A DNA stretch of 8,286 nt, taken from an uncultured Bacteroidales bacterium. Lineage in GTDB: Bacteria > Bacteroidota > Bacteroidia > Bacteroidales > UBA932. The first letter of the stretch is position 1. Each line of letters opens with the position of its first letter. The stretch is from contig CAMOIZ010000045.1 of assembly GCA_946616385.1 (NCBI GenBank), positions 1 to 8,286 on the forward strand. The letters run 5' to 3'. A program made the translations under genes and the position numbers. This document shows, piece by piece, positions 1 through 7,678 of this stretch. The notes beneath the pieces were generated by a model, which worked only from the letters and a program-made list of their open reading frames with translations, was not told the DNA's origin and searched no databases.

Positions 1-2
1 TC

Positions 3-1916
3 TTGCGTGTGCCATATCCTCCTCAGGATTATGACGTTTCCTTCTTGCCTGAGGGCGGTTATCTGGTCCCGGGGCGTGCCTGCCGCATAGGTGTCAAGGC
101 GACCGGGGCGGACGGCCTTGGAGTGGATGTGGAAGGGAAGGTCGTTGATTCCAAGGGCAATGAAGTCGCATCGTTCGGCGGCCTTCACCACGGTATGGGG
201 TCTTTCCTGATAAAGCCTGCCGCAGGGGAGCAATATACTGCCATCTGTTCCGGCCGGGGTGGAGAAGCCAGGCGCTTCCTGCTTCCCGTGGCGGATGCCC
301 GTGCACGGGTGCTGCAATTGCAAAAGGCGGGAGGCAATCTCATGGTGTCGCTGCTTCGAGGGCCCGAGAGCGGTGACGGTGACCTTTCCCTTATGGTTTA
401 TCATGGCACCGGCATACTCTATTGCGGGCAGTTCGGGAATGCGAGTTTCGTGTCGTTCAAACTCCGTGACCTGCCATCCGGAGTGACTGGCTTCGCCTTG
501 CTCGATCCGGATCTGAACATACTGAGCGAGCGCCTGTACTTCAATATCAATGAAAGCGACATGGCAGGAGTCGGCGCCCGTCCCGGCAAAGACAGCTATA
601 AAGACCGTGAACTGGTCAGGGTGGGGCTTAAGCTCCCTCCAGGCGTGGGCGGCGCAAGCCTTGGAGTGAGCGTGATCGATGCCGACGCCGCTATTCCCGA
701 AAGCGATGTCAGCATTTTTTCGGAGTTCCTGCTCAGTTCCGAACTGAAGGGTTATATCGAGTCTCCTGCAGAATACTTCACGCCGGAAGGCCTGCCATAC
801 GCGGATGCGCTCATGCTTACACAGGGCTGGAGACGATACTCTCTGCCCGAGGTCCTGCGGGGAAATCCCGAAAAACCTGCCCTGCGTCCGGAAAAATTCC
901 GTCAGATCACAGGACATGCGGAAGGATTTGCATTCAGTTCGATGGAGGGAGGAAGGGTGTCGCTTTACGCAGTAGTGGATTCGTTGACCACGGTAGATTC
1001 CGCACCTCTGAACAAAGACGGCCGCTTCGTCTTTGCAACGGAGTTTCCCGATGGGGTGCAGGTGACCGTGCAGACTCAGACCAAGAAGGGCAAGAAATGG
1101 AATATCATCGAACTGGACAAGGAAGAATTCCCGAGTCTGGCCGCTTCCGCCATACCTGTCAACCCGGCGGTTTATGGCGCAGACCTCTACATGAAGCAGG
1201 CCGACGAGGAATACATCAGGAAGCACGGCATACGTGCTACCATGCTCGACGCCGCGACGGTATCTGCCGATTATGAAGAAAAACCGAGCGAATCGATATG
1301 GTATTCGCCCTTGAATTCCACCCAGCCTCTGACGTCGAAGGAAATAGAGAAATTGAATTATACCGATATAATGTCGGTGTTCTACAATACTCCCGGACTG
1401 GCGGTAAGGCATGGCAGCGGCGGCACCTATCTGAGCACCACCAGGTCGGAACTTCCTGTACTGCCCGTTGTCGACGACGTGGTGCTGCCGGAGTACGACG
1501 TGATGTCCATGAGCGCAGGCGACATCGACAACCTGTTCGTAGTCAAGGACTATACTTCGGTCTTCGGTTATTATCCGGGATACGAAGGTGCGTTGGTAAT
1601 CACAACTACGGTGGGAAATGCCGGCGACAGGACCAAGTCGTTCAATATAGGCCGGATGCGCCCCCTCGGGTATCAGAAGCCGGAGGAGTTCTGGTCGCCT
1701 AAATATGAAACGCCGGAGCAGCGGGAAAGCCCGGTGCCCGATTTGAGGACTACGATATACTGGAACCCCTCAGTGAACTTCGATGCCTCAGGCGAGTGTG
1801 TCGTCGAATTCTGGACTGCAGATAAAAGCGCTGAATATCAGCTGGTCGGGGAAGGTGTCGGCCGGGATGGGAGAATTCTTGAAATACGACGTTCAATAAC
1901 TATAAAGACTGAATGA
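3..1916 (+). CDS. MG-domain / TonB-plug-like envelope protein, 5'-truncated
   Basis: The frame is open to the window's left edge and its first codon here is TTG with no upstream context, so the true start lies outside; 637 codons are visible. Residues about 10-95 resemble an alpha-2-macroglobulin-type MG domain (FLPEGGYLVPG, then HHGMGSFLIKP and a G-x-x-Y-T-A ending). Residues about 443-537 resemble a TonB-dependent receptor plug: LTSKEIEKLN, a short NTPGLAVR segment, PVLPVVDDVV, DIDNLFVVKD and a closing EGALVITTT. No outer-membrane barrel follows. Instead residues 555-637 form a further beta-type domain (DLRTTIYWNPSVNFD, then VVEFWTAD) that is common at the end of such Bacteroidota proteins. 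The expected place is the periplasm or outer membrane, but the signal sequence is missing from the window. The stop overlaps the start of the GH95 gene (ATGA), which implies co-translation. The molecular function is unknown; the domain reading comes from pattern memory, not a profile search. Confidence 0.85.
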   Translation: MRVPYPPQDYDVSFLPEGGYLVPGRACRIGVKATGADGLGVDVEGKVVDSKGNEVASFGGLHHGMGSFLIKPAAGEQYTAICSGRGGEARRFLLPVADARARVLQLQKAGGNLMVSLLRGPESGDGDLSLMVYHGTGILYCGQFGNASFVSFKLRDLPSGVTGFALLDPDLNILSERLYFNINESDMAGVGARPGKDSYKDRELVRVGLKLPPGVGGASLGVSVIDADAAIPESDVSIFSEFLLSSELKGYIESPAEYFTPEGLPYADALMLTQGWRRYSLPEVLRGNPEKPALRPEKFRQITGHAEGFAFSSMEGGRVSLYAVVDSLTTVDSAPLNKDGRFVFATEFPDGVQVTVQTQTKKGKKWNIIELDKEEFPSLAASAIPVNPAVYGADLYMKQADEEYIRKHGIRATMLDAATVSADYEEKPSESIWYSPLNSTQPLTSKEIEKLNYTDIMSVFYNTPGLAVRHGSGGTYLSTTRSELPVLPVVDDVVLPEYDVMSMSAGDIDNLFVVKDYTSVFGYYPGYEGALVITTTVGNAGDRTKSFNIGRMRPLGYQKPEEFWSPKYETPEQRESPVPDLRTTIYWNPSVNFDASGECVVEFWTADKSAEYQLVGEGVGRDGRILEIRRSITIKTE

Positions 1917-4453
1917 AGAAGATTTGCGTCATAGTTGCAGCCTTGGTGCTGGCGGCCGCTGCAAGGGCATCCGAGCCCTTGCGCATCTGGTTTGATGTGC
2001 CCACATGGTCCGGAGGGAAAGCCATCTGGACGGGAGGAACCGATAATGAATGGGAATCAAAGTCCCTGCCTATAGGAAACGGGTCGCTTGGCGCCAACGT
2101 CATGGGCTCCATCTCCTGCGAGCGGCTTACGCTCAACGAGAAGAGCCTGTGGACGGGAGGGCCGGCAGTGACCGACGATCCCTCATACTACTGGGATTGC
2201 AACCGTCCTGCCGCGGCGCTTCTGCCCGAAATCCGCCAGGCTTTCCTTGACGGCGATGACGCCAAGGCCGAAGAGCTTACCAAAAAGAACTTCGGAGCCG
2301 TGCCGGAGCGTATTGTGGACGGCAAGAAGGTGGATCGCTTCGGTTATATGACGACGCTGGGTGAACTGCTGATAGAGACAGGTCTCCGGGAAGGCTCACG
2401 CCCCCTGGATTTCGACAAGGCCCCGGACAAAGTCAATTACGGGGGCGTCGCCGTCGTGAAAAAGGTATTCCGTCCGGATCCCAAATCCGGTCCGGGGGAG
2501 ACGGTGGACGATTATGAACGTTCGCTTTCGCTGGATTCCGCCCTTGTCCGGGTGGGCTTCAGGCAGGATGGCGTATCCTACAAGAGAGAGTACTTCGTGT
2601 CGTATCCCGATCAGGTGATGGCCATAAGGTTCTCTTCCGGCAAGAAGGCCCTGAATCTTTCCCTGAAGTATCAGGAGAATCCCATAGCGGAAGGGAAGAC
2701 GGTTTCCGACGGCAGGGACTGCATCCTTTATTCGGGGCGTCTGAAGAACAATGGTGAGAAGTTCGCCCTTCGCGTAAAGGCTGCGGCGAAATGCGGAAAA
2801 GTTGTTTCGGAAGACGGGGTACTGCAGGTCAAGGGTGCCCGTGAGGTCGTTTTTCTGGTAGCTTCGGCAACGAACTACAAGATGAATTTCGATCCGGATC
2901 TCAACGATCCCGAAACTTATTTCAAGGGAGAGGATCCCTCTGCGGTTACTGCCGGACGCATTGCTGCGGCATCGAAACTTGGCTGGAAGCGGCTCCTGCA
3001 AAGGCATCTTGCCGATTACAGGGAACTCTACAATCGCGTTTCACTCACTTTGGAAACAGCATCCGGGAAGTCGTCCTCCGGAGCGATTTCAGCGCAGGGC
3101 GACTTCCCGTACCAGGCCCCGGACGCGCTGCCTACGCCATATAGGCTGGACAGATATCGCGAAGGGTATGCGGATCCGGGACTGGAGGCACTGTATTTCC
3201 AGTACGGACGCTATCTTCTGATAGCATCCTCTCGGGAGGGAGACATGCCGGCCAATCTGCAGGGCATCTGGTGCAACAAACTCAAGGGCCCCTGGAATAC
3301 GGACTACCACAACAATATCAATATCCAGATGAACTACTGGCCTGCGAATCTCACCAATCTCGACGAGTGCATGCCACCACTGGTAGACTACATCCGTTCC
3401 CTGGAAAAATCAGGGGAGAGGGTCGCGAAGGCCTATTACAATGCCCGTGGCTGGACGGCGGAAATATCTTCGAATATCTACGGATTCGCGTCCCCGGGAG
3501 ATTCCGAGTCCATGACATGGAACCTTGCACCGGCCAACGGCCCCTGGCTTGCCACCCACCTGTGGGACCGCTATGAATTCACCAGGGATACCGATTACCT
3601 TGCATCCGTATATGACCTTATAGCGGGATCCGCCGATTTCGTATGCGATATGATGTGGAAGCATCCAGACGGATACTATACGGCAGCTCCTTCTACATCC
3701 CCCGAGCATGGCCCGGTCGATGCCGGAGCTACTTTCGTCCATGCAGTGGCAAAGGAGGTGCTTTACGGGGCCTATGCGGCGTCGCTTGTACTCCATGCCG
3801 ATGAGGCGAGAAGAATGAGATGGGGAGAGGTTTACGAAAAAATCGCGCCGTACCGCATCGGAAGATATGGGCAATTGATGGAATGGAGCAAAGATATCGA
3901 CAATCCGGAAGACACTCATCGTCACGTGAACCAACTTTTCGGGCTTCATCCCGGGCATACGATTGCTACCGGCGGTACACCGGAACTGGCACAGGCGTCC
4001 AAGGTCGTGCTGGAGCACAGGGGGGATGCCGGCACCGGCTGGAGCATGGGCTGGAAACTGAATATGTGGGCTCGCCTCAAAGACGGGGACCATGCCCATA
4101 CGCTGCTCTCCAACCTGCTGAAATCCGGCACTTTGGACAATCTCTGGGACAATCATCCGCCTTTCCAGATAGACGGCAACTTCGGAGGTACCGCCGGTAT
4201 CGCGGAATTGCTGCTGCAGAGCTTTAACGGCCGTCTGGAACTCCTTCCTGCTCTTCCTTCGCAATGGAAGAACGGCTCCGTCAAAGGCCTCTGCGCAAGA
4301 GGCGGTTTCGTGGTGGATCTGAAGTGGGAGGACGGCAAGTTGAAGGAGGCAGGAATCCTGTCCCTTGCCGGTGGAAAAGCTACCCTGGTCTATGGTGGGC
4401 AGGGTATGGAGCTGGAGCTCAAAAAAGGTGAAGGCAAACGTATAATGTTTTAG
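1913..4453 (+). CDS. Secreted GH95 alpha-L-fucosidase
   Basis: This 846-residue protein is a full-length glycoside hydrolase family 95 enzyme, expected to release terminal L-fucose (typically alpha-1,2-linked) from host or plant glycans by an inverting mechanism. Residues 1-19 form a type I signal peptide ending ARA before Ser20; there is no lipobox, so a periplasmic or secreted enzyme is likely. The N-terminal beta domain opens with EPLRIWFDVP, LPIGNGSLGA (52-61) and LNEKSLWTGGP (74-84). The catalytic (alpha/alpha)6 part carries DYHNNINIQMNYWP (464-477), SPEHGP (596-601) and QIDGNFGGTAGIAE (752-765). By comparison with Bifidobacterium AfcA, as I remember it, Asn468 and Asn470 activate water with Asp754, and Glu598 is the general acid. 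A C-terminal beta domain follows. The ATG overlaps the preceding stop. Some GH95 members are alpha-L-galactosidases; His466 argues for fucose here. Family assignment is very secure, substrate less so. Confidence 0.96.
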   Translation: MKKICVIVAALVLAAAARASEPLRIWFDVPTWSGGKAIWTGGTDNEWESKSLPIGNGSLGANVMGSISCERLTLNEKSLWTGGPAVTDDPSYYWDCNRPAAALLPEIRQAFLDGDDAKAEELTKKNFGAVPERIVDGKKVDRFGYMTTLGELLIETGLREGSRPLDFDKAPDKVNYGGVAVVKKVFRPDPKSGPGETVDDYERSLSLDSALVRVGFRQDGVSYKREYFVSYPDQVMAIRFSSGKKALNLSLKYQENPIAEGKTVSDGRDCILYSGRLKNNGEKFALRVKAAAKCGKVVSEDGVLQVKGAREVVFLVASATNYKMNFDPDLNDPETYFKGEDPSAVTAGRIAAASKLGWKRLLQRHLADYRELYNRVSLTLETASGKSSSGAISAQGDFPYQAPDALPTPYRLDRYREGYADPGLEALYFQYGRYLLIASSREGDMPANLQGIWCNKLKGPWNTDYHNNINIQMNYWPANLTNLDECMPPLVDYIRSLEKSGERVAKAYYNARGWTAEISSNIYGFASPGDSESMTWNLAPANGPWLATHLWDRYEFTRDTDYLASVYDLIAGSADFVCDMMWKHPDGYYTAAPSTSPEHGPVDAGATFVHAVAKEVLYGAYAASLVLHADEARRMRWGEVYEKIAPYRIGRYGQLMEWSKDIDNPEDTHRHVNQLFGLHPGHTIATGGTPELAQASKVVLEHRGDAGTGWSMGWKLNMWARLKDGDHAHTLLSNLLKSGTLDNLWDNHPPFQIDGNFGGTAGIAELLLQSFNGRLELLPALPSQWKNGSVKGLCARGGFVVDLKWEDGKLKEAGILSLAGGKATLVYGGQGMELELKKGEGKRIMF

Positions 4454-4456
4454 AAT

Positions 4457-5146
4457 ATGAAAAAGTCTACCAAAATAGCCGGTGCAGTTTTTCTGCTTCT
4501 GTCTTTGATTGACGTGCTGTCCATCTGCATAGGCGGCAACAGTATTCATCTGTATGTCAAACCCTTGCTGATGCCGTCCCTGGCGGCTGCGGCTCTATGC
4601 CAACTCCTGCCAGGTCATAATTGCAGGCTGACATGGCTCCTGGTGATCGGCCTCTGCTTCCATACCGCGGGAGATGTGCTGCTGAATATTGACGGCTTCC
4701 TTTATTTCGCCCTTGGGCTGGGAGCTTTCCTTATCGGCCATTGGTTCTATTTTGGAATCCTGCTCTCGGGAATCGGTGCGCTGAAGGGGTGGAAAGAGAT
4801 ATTGTGCCTGGCAGTCCCTCTCGTGCTCGCCCCAGTAATCGTGGGCTTCTTCGGAGTTGAATGGCCGTTTAGCGCCGCAGTGATCCTCTATGCCTTTACG
4901 CTTATGGTGGTGGCGGCAAGCGGCATCCTCTGGAACCTGCGCGGCAGGCAGTTCGCCTCGCGCATTTTCTGGGGTGGGATAATATTCATAATCTCAGATT
5001 CGCTGATTGCGCTCAAGTCCTTCGCCGGAATCGACTTCGCTCTGCGAAGCGCCCTGGTCATGCCGACCTACCTCCTCGCTGAGTGGCTGTTGGTAAGCGG
5101 CATGGTTCGCGGAAGACTGCTTATTTCCGGCGATTCTTCCAAATAA
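4457..5146 (+). CDS. YhhN/TMEM86-family membrane protein (lysoplasmalogenase-like)
   Basis: This 229-residue, very hydrophobic protein has about eight predicted membrane helices, the usual size and topology of the YhhN (TMEM86) family. Family landmarks are visible in order: KPLLMPSLAA (35-44) at the start of helix 2, HTAGDVLL (69-76) with the conserved Asp73, LGLGAFLIGHWFY (86-98), and the ISDSLIAL block (179-186) with Asp181, followed by TYLLAEWLLVSG (204-215). Animal TMEM86B and some bacterial homologues hydrolyse the vinyl-ether bond of lysoplasmalogens; whether this protein does so is not shown by the sequence. The ATG lies 3 bases after the GH95 stop, so it is almost certainly the third gene of the same transcript. 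Its last 26 bases overlap, tail to tail, the end of cstA on the other strand. Confidence 0.92.
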   Translation: MKKSTKIAGAVFLLLSLIDVLSICIGGNSIHLYVKPLLMPSLAAAALCQLLPGHNCRLTWLLVIGLCFHTAGDVLLNIDGFLYFALGLGAFLIGHWFYFGILLSGIGALKGWKEILCLAVPLVLAPVIVGFFGVEWPFSAAVILYAFTLMVVAASGILWNLRGRQFASRIFWGGIIFIISDSLIALKSFAGIDFALRSALVMPTYLLAEWLLVSGMVRGRLLISGDSSK

Positions 5147-6572
5147 AGAACAGCCCAAGCGCCAGCAGGAAAGTGCTGAAGCCTATCCATGCGTTCCAAG
5201 AAGCGGGGAGGCGGAATCCTATCTTGTCGATGCAGATGAAGGTTACGGTGACCGCAGTCATGAACGCTGCGGGCAACATCGTCATAAGGTACCATGCTCC
5301 TCCCTTGTGTTTTACGAGATAGACGGTCGCGGTCCAGAGGGCGAATACGGCCAGTGTCTGGTTCGCCCAGCCGAAGTAGCGCCAGATGATGTTGAAGCCG
5401 TCGGCGTTGGCGACGTTGAACCAAAGCAGGGCGGAAGCGGCGAGGAAGAGGGGAATGCCGACGATCAGGCGGTTGTGCACCGGTTTCTGGTCCATCTTGA
5501 TGAAGTCGGCGATGATGAGGCGCGCGCTGCGGAAGGCTGTGTCACCGCTGGTGATGGGCGCCGCAACCACTCCGAGAACGGCGAGAATCCCGCCGAGCAA
5601 ACCAAGCCAGCTTTGCGATACCTTGGTGACTACCGTGGGCGCTGCGGCTGTAAGGTCCGAACCTACCTCGGCGGCTCCTCCGTCAAAGAAGAAATACGAA
5701 GAGACTGCGGCCCAGATCAGAGCTACCAGTCCTTCCGTAATCATCGAACCGTAGAATACCGGACGCCCCAGTTTCTCGTTCTTCAGGCAGCGGGCCATAA
5801 GCGGGCTCTGGGTTGCGTGGAAGCCGCTGATAGCGCCGCAGGCGATGGTGATGAACAGGCAGGGGAAGATGGGCTGGCCGTTGAGGCCTATCGAGGGACC
5901 GCGGTTCTGCAGACCGTCCCAGATTTCCGGCAGATGGGGCCATTTGATGAAAAGGCAGACCATCAGGGCGGCGGCCATGAACAGCAGTGCGAATGCGAAG
6001 AGGGGATAGACCTTGCCGATTATCTTGTCGATGGGCAGAAGGGTGGCGATGATATAATAAAGGAAAATGATGCCTACCCAGAGCATGATGGCTCCGCGGG
6101 TGCCGTCACCGGCCATGTCGCCGAGAATCAGGGCGGGGCTGTAGACGAAAACCGTACCAACCAGCAGCAGAAGTACGATGGAGAATACCAGCATCACTTT
6201 CTTCGTTCCAGCGCCCAGATAGGAGCCGACGAGTTCAGGCAGACCCGCTCCGTCGTGGCGGACGGAAAGCATCCCCACGAAATAGTCGTGCACGGCTCCT
6301 GCGAAGATGCACCCCAGCACTATCCACAGGTAGGAGGCCGGACCGAACTTGGCACCCATGATCGCCCCGAAGATAGGCCCGGTCCCCGCAATGTTGAGGA
6401 ACTGGATCATGAATACCTTCCAGGTCGGCAGGGGAACGTAGTCGACACCGTCGGCCTTGCTGACGGCCGGGGTGATACGCTTGGGATCGGGTGCGAATAC
6501 TTTGTCTACGAATGCGCCGTAAATGGCATAGCCCGCAATCAGGGCGATGATGCAAAGCAGGAATGAAAGCAT
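5121..6572 (-). CDS. cstA: Carbon starvation protein CstA family transporter, short form
   Basis: This 483-residue inner-membrane protein has about a dozen hydrophobic segments. CstA-family blocks are present: DYVPLPTWKVF (44-54), FLNIAGTGPIFGAIMG (58-73), GAVHDY (92-97), ACGAISGFHATQSP (244-257), APITSGDTAFRSARL (338-352) and WRYFGWANQTLA (397-408). It is much shorter than E. coli CstA (about 700 residues) but complete, with a start, a stop and every block; shorter versions are common in Bacteroidota. Characterised relatives transport pyruvate (BtsT, CstA) or have been linked to peptide uptake; the substrate here is not determined. The gene follows the radical SAM gene after 35 bases on the same strand, and a TAAATTTG box in that gap could drive it independently. 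No clear Shine-Dalgarno sequence precedes the ATG, as is usual in this phylum. Confidence 0.95.
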   Translation of the reverse strand: MLSFLLCIIALIAGYAIYGAFVDKVFAPDPKRITPAVSKADGVDYVPLPTWKVFMIQFLNIAGTGPIFGAIMGAKFGPASYLWIVLGCIFAGAVHDYFVGMLSVRHDGAGLPELVGSYLGAGTKKVMLVFSIVLLLLVGTVFVYSPALILGDMAGDGTRGAIMLWVGIIFLYYIIATLLPIDKIIGKVYPLFAFALLFMAAALMVCLFIKWPHLPEIWDGLQNRGPSIGLNGQPIFPCLFITIACGAISGFHATQSPLMARCLKNEKLGRPVFYGSMITEGLVALIWAAVSSYFFFDGGAAEVGSDLTAAAPTVVTKVSQSWLGLLGGILAVLGVVAAPITSGDTAFRSARLIIADFIKMDQKPVHNRLIVGIPLFLAASALLWFNVANADGFNIIWRYFGWANQTLAVFALWTATVYLVKHKGGAWYLMTMLPAAFMTAVTVTFICIDKIGFRLPASWNAWIGFSTFLLALGLFFIWKNRRK

Positions 6573-6593
6573 GGTTTTAGTTTTTCAGTCCTG

Positions 6594-6601
6594 CAAATTT
6601 A
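6594..6601 (-). promoter_or_regulatory. Candidate -7 box for cstA
   Basis: On the minus strand this reads TAAATTTG, an exact match to the Bacteroidota -7 consensus TAnnTTTG. It lies in the gap after the radical SAM stop and 21 bases before the cstA ATG, which would give a short leader. The -33 region is weak: only TTCA, not TTTG, is found at about the right spacing. The box is seen; promoter activity is inferred. Confidence 0.45.
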
Positions 6602-6607
6602 GTTATT

Positions 6608-7678
6608 TTACTGCAATTTTGAATAGTGGCAGAGCATGAGTTTGCCGTCGGCGTCCCGAAGGTGCATGCCGTTTCCTTTGCAGTATTTCCAGACTTTGCA
6701 GGAGGCACATTCGTCTTTGTGCATCCAGCTGCGGTCCCGGTAGGCCTGGAAACGGTTTTTCCAGACATCCATGAAGTCGTCGGTGTAGATGTTGCCCTGA
6801 TGATAGTCCGCCCTGATGCTGGGGCAGGCGGAAATGCTTCCGTCCGCCAGGACGGATCCGACGGTAATGCCGGCCGAACATTGATAGAAATGGCTGCGTA
6901 CTTCGCCTTCGTAATTGCCCAGGAAGCCTTCGCAGCCGTATTCGGCCATGATCCTGCCTTCTTTTCTGGTAGCCTTGATGAATTCCATCAGGCCTCTGAA
7001 TTCTTCGGGGGAGAGCTGAAGTTCCGGATCCTGTGCGGCCCTGCCTGCGGGAAAGACCGTGAAAAGACGCCATTCTTTCAGTCCCAGGCCGATAAGGTAT
7101 TCCTTTAGTTCGTTCAGCTGGCCGAAGTTGCGTTTGTTGACGCAGGTTACCACATCGAACGCGATTTCTCCGGAATCGATGACCATTTTGATGGCCGCAG
7201 CTGCTTTTTCAAAGGAGCCATTGCGCCCTCGCATCCAGTCGTGAGTCTCCCCGATGCCGTCCAGACTTATCGTCATTGCACGCAGTCCGCACTGCAAAAG
7301 CCGCCTATAGCGTTGGGGTGTAAGGGCGAGGCCGTTCGTAACCATTCCCCAGGGGAACTCCTTTTCGTAAATCATCTTCCCGCATTCTTCCAGGTCCGGA
7401 CGGCACAGTGGCTCTCCGCCGGTGATGTTTATCATCACCTTATGAGGGTCGGTTGCCGCCGCTACGGAATCAAGGACACGGGCAAAGTCTTCTTTCGGCA
7501 TGTCTTTTACCGCCGAAATCTGTTTGCAGTCGCTGCCGCAGTGCCTGCAGGACAGGTTGCAACGGAGCGTACATTCCCAGAACAACTGCCGGAGGGAGTG
7601 GTCTTCAAGCAGCCTTGTCCGGACAGAGTTGAAAATGTCCAGAGCTATCCTGCGGCGGAGGGAGAGGGGGCGGGACAT
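6608..7678 (-). CDS. Radical SAM/SPASM enzyme of the rSAM/lipoprotein system
   Basis: This 356-residue cytoplasmic iron-sulfur enzyme has the radical SAM signature C-x3-C-x2-C at Cys40, Cys44 and Cys47, within an unusually Cys-rich stretch (also Cys36 and Cys51). The SAM-binding GGEP motif is at 87-90, followed by strand/helix signatures MVTNG (112-116) and TISLDG (136-141). The C-terminal third is a SPASM region: Cys267-x12-Gly280-x4-Cys285, then Cys324-x2-Cys327-x5-Cys333 and Cys350, with Cys249 upstream. The Cys that usually follows three residues after the Cys333 position is Gly337. The ATG overlaps the lipoprotein stop by one base (TGATG), so translation is coupled. The pairing matches what I recall as TIGR04133 (enzyme) and TIGR04134 (lipoprotein). 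Related SPASM enzymes mature peptides or proteins; the substrate here is unknown and the lipoprotein is only a candidate. A heme or cofactor enzyme is less likely given the partner. Confidence 0.93.
   Translation of the reverse strand: MSRPLSLRRRIALDIFNSVRTRLLEDHSLRQLFWECTLRCNLSCRHCGSDCKQISAVKDMPKEDFARVLDSVAAATDPHKVMINITGGEPLCRPDLEECGKMIYEKEFPWGMVTNGLALTPQRYRRLLQCGLRAMTISLDGIGETHDWMRGRNGSFEKAAAAIKMVIDSGEIAFDVVTCVNKRNFGQLNELKEYLIGLGLKEWRLFTVFPAGRAAQDPELQLSPEEFRGLMEFIKATRKEGRIMAEYGCEGFLGNYEGEVRSHFYQCSAGITVGSVLADGSISACPSIRADYHQGNIYTDDFMDVWKNRFQAYRDRSWMHKDECASCKVWKYCKGNGMHLRDADGKLMLCHYSKLQ

Noticed and set aside
3..5. TTG as the real start codon of the first gene
   Set aside because: The frame is open to the window edge, no leader can be seen, and the protein begins in the middle of a domain, so the gene is cut by the window.
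443..537. Reading the first gene as a SusC-type outer membrane receptor
   Set aside because: Those are local positions where the plug was first suspected to imply a receptor, but the protein ends soon after its plug-like part and no barrel or TonB box is present.
2396..3007. A 203-codon open frame on the - strand inside the GH95 gene
   Set aside because: It is a shadow of the GH95 reading frame with low-complexity, basic composition and no family features.
3410..4549. A 379-codon open frame on the - strand across the end of the GH95 gene
   Set aside because: It lies opposite the catalytic motifs of a certain GH95 gene, has no domain I recognise, and has no promoter box that I see.
5163..5178. 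Hairpin CAGCA/TGCTG as a terminator after the YhhN gene
   Set aside because: The stem is only 5 base pairs, lies within cstA coding sequence, and no T run follows on either strand.
5307..6566. A 419-codon open frame on the + strand opposite cstA
   Set aside because: Its protein is rich in Gly, Asp, Glu and Gln with no recognisable domain, as expected from the complement of hydrophobic GC-rich codons. The cstA frame shows clear family motifs over the same bases.
6626..7108. A 160-codon + strand open frame opposite the radical SAM gene
   Set aside because: The minus strand encodes the SPASM cysteines here; the + frame has no recognisable features.
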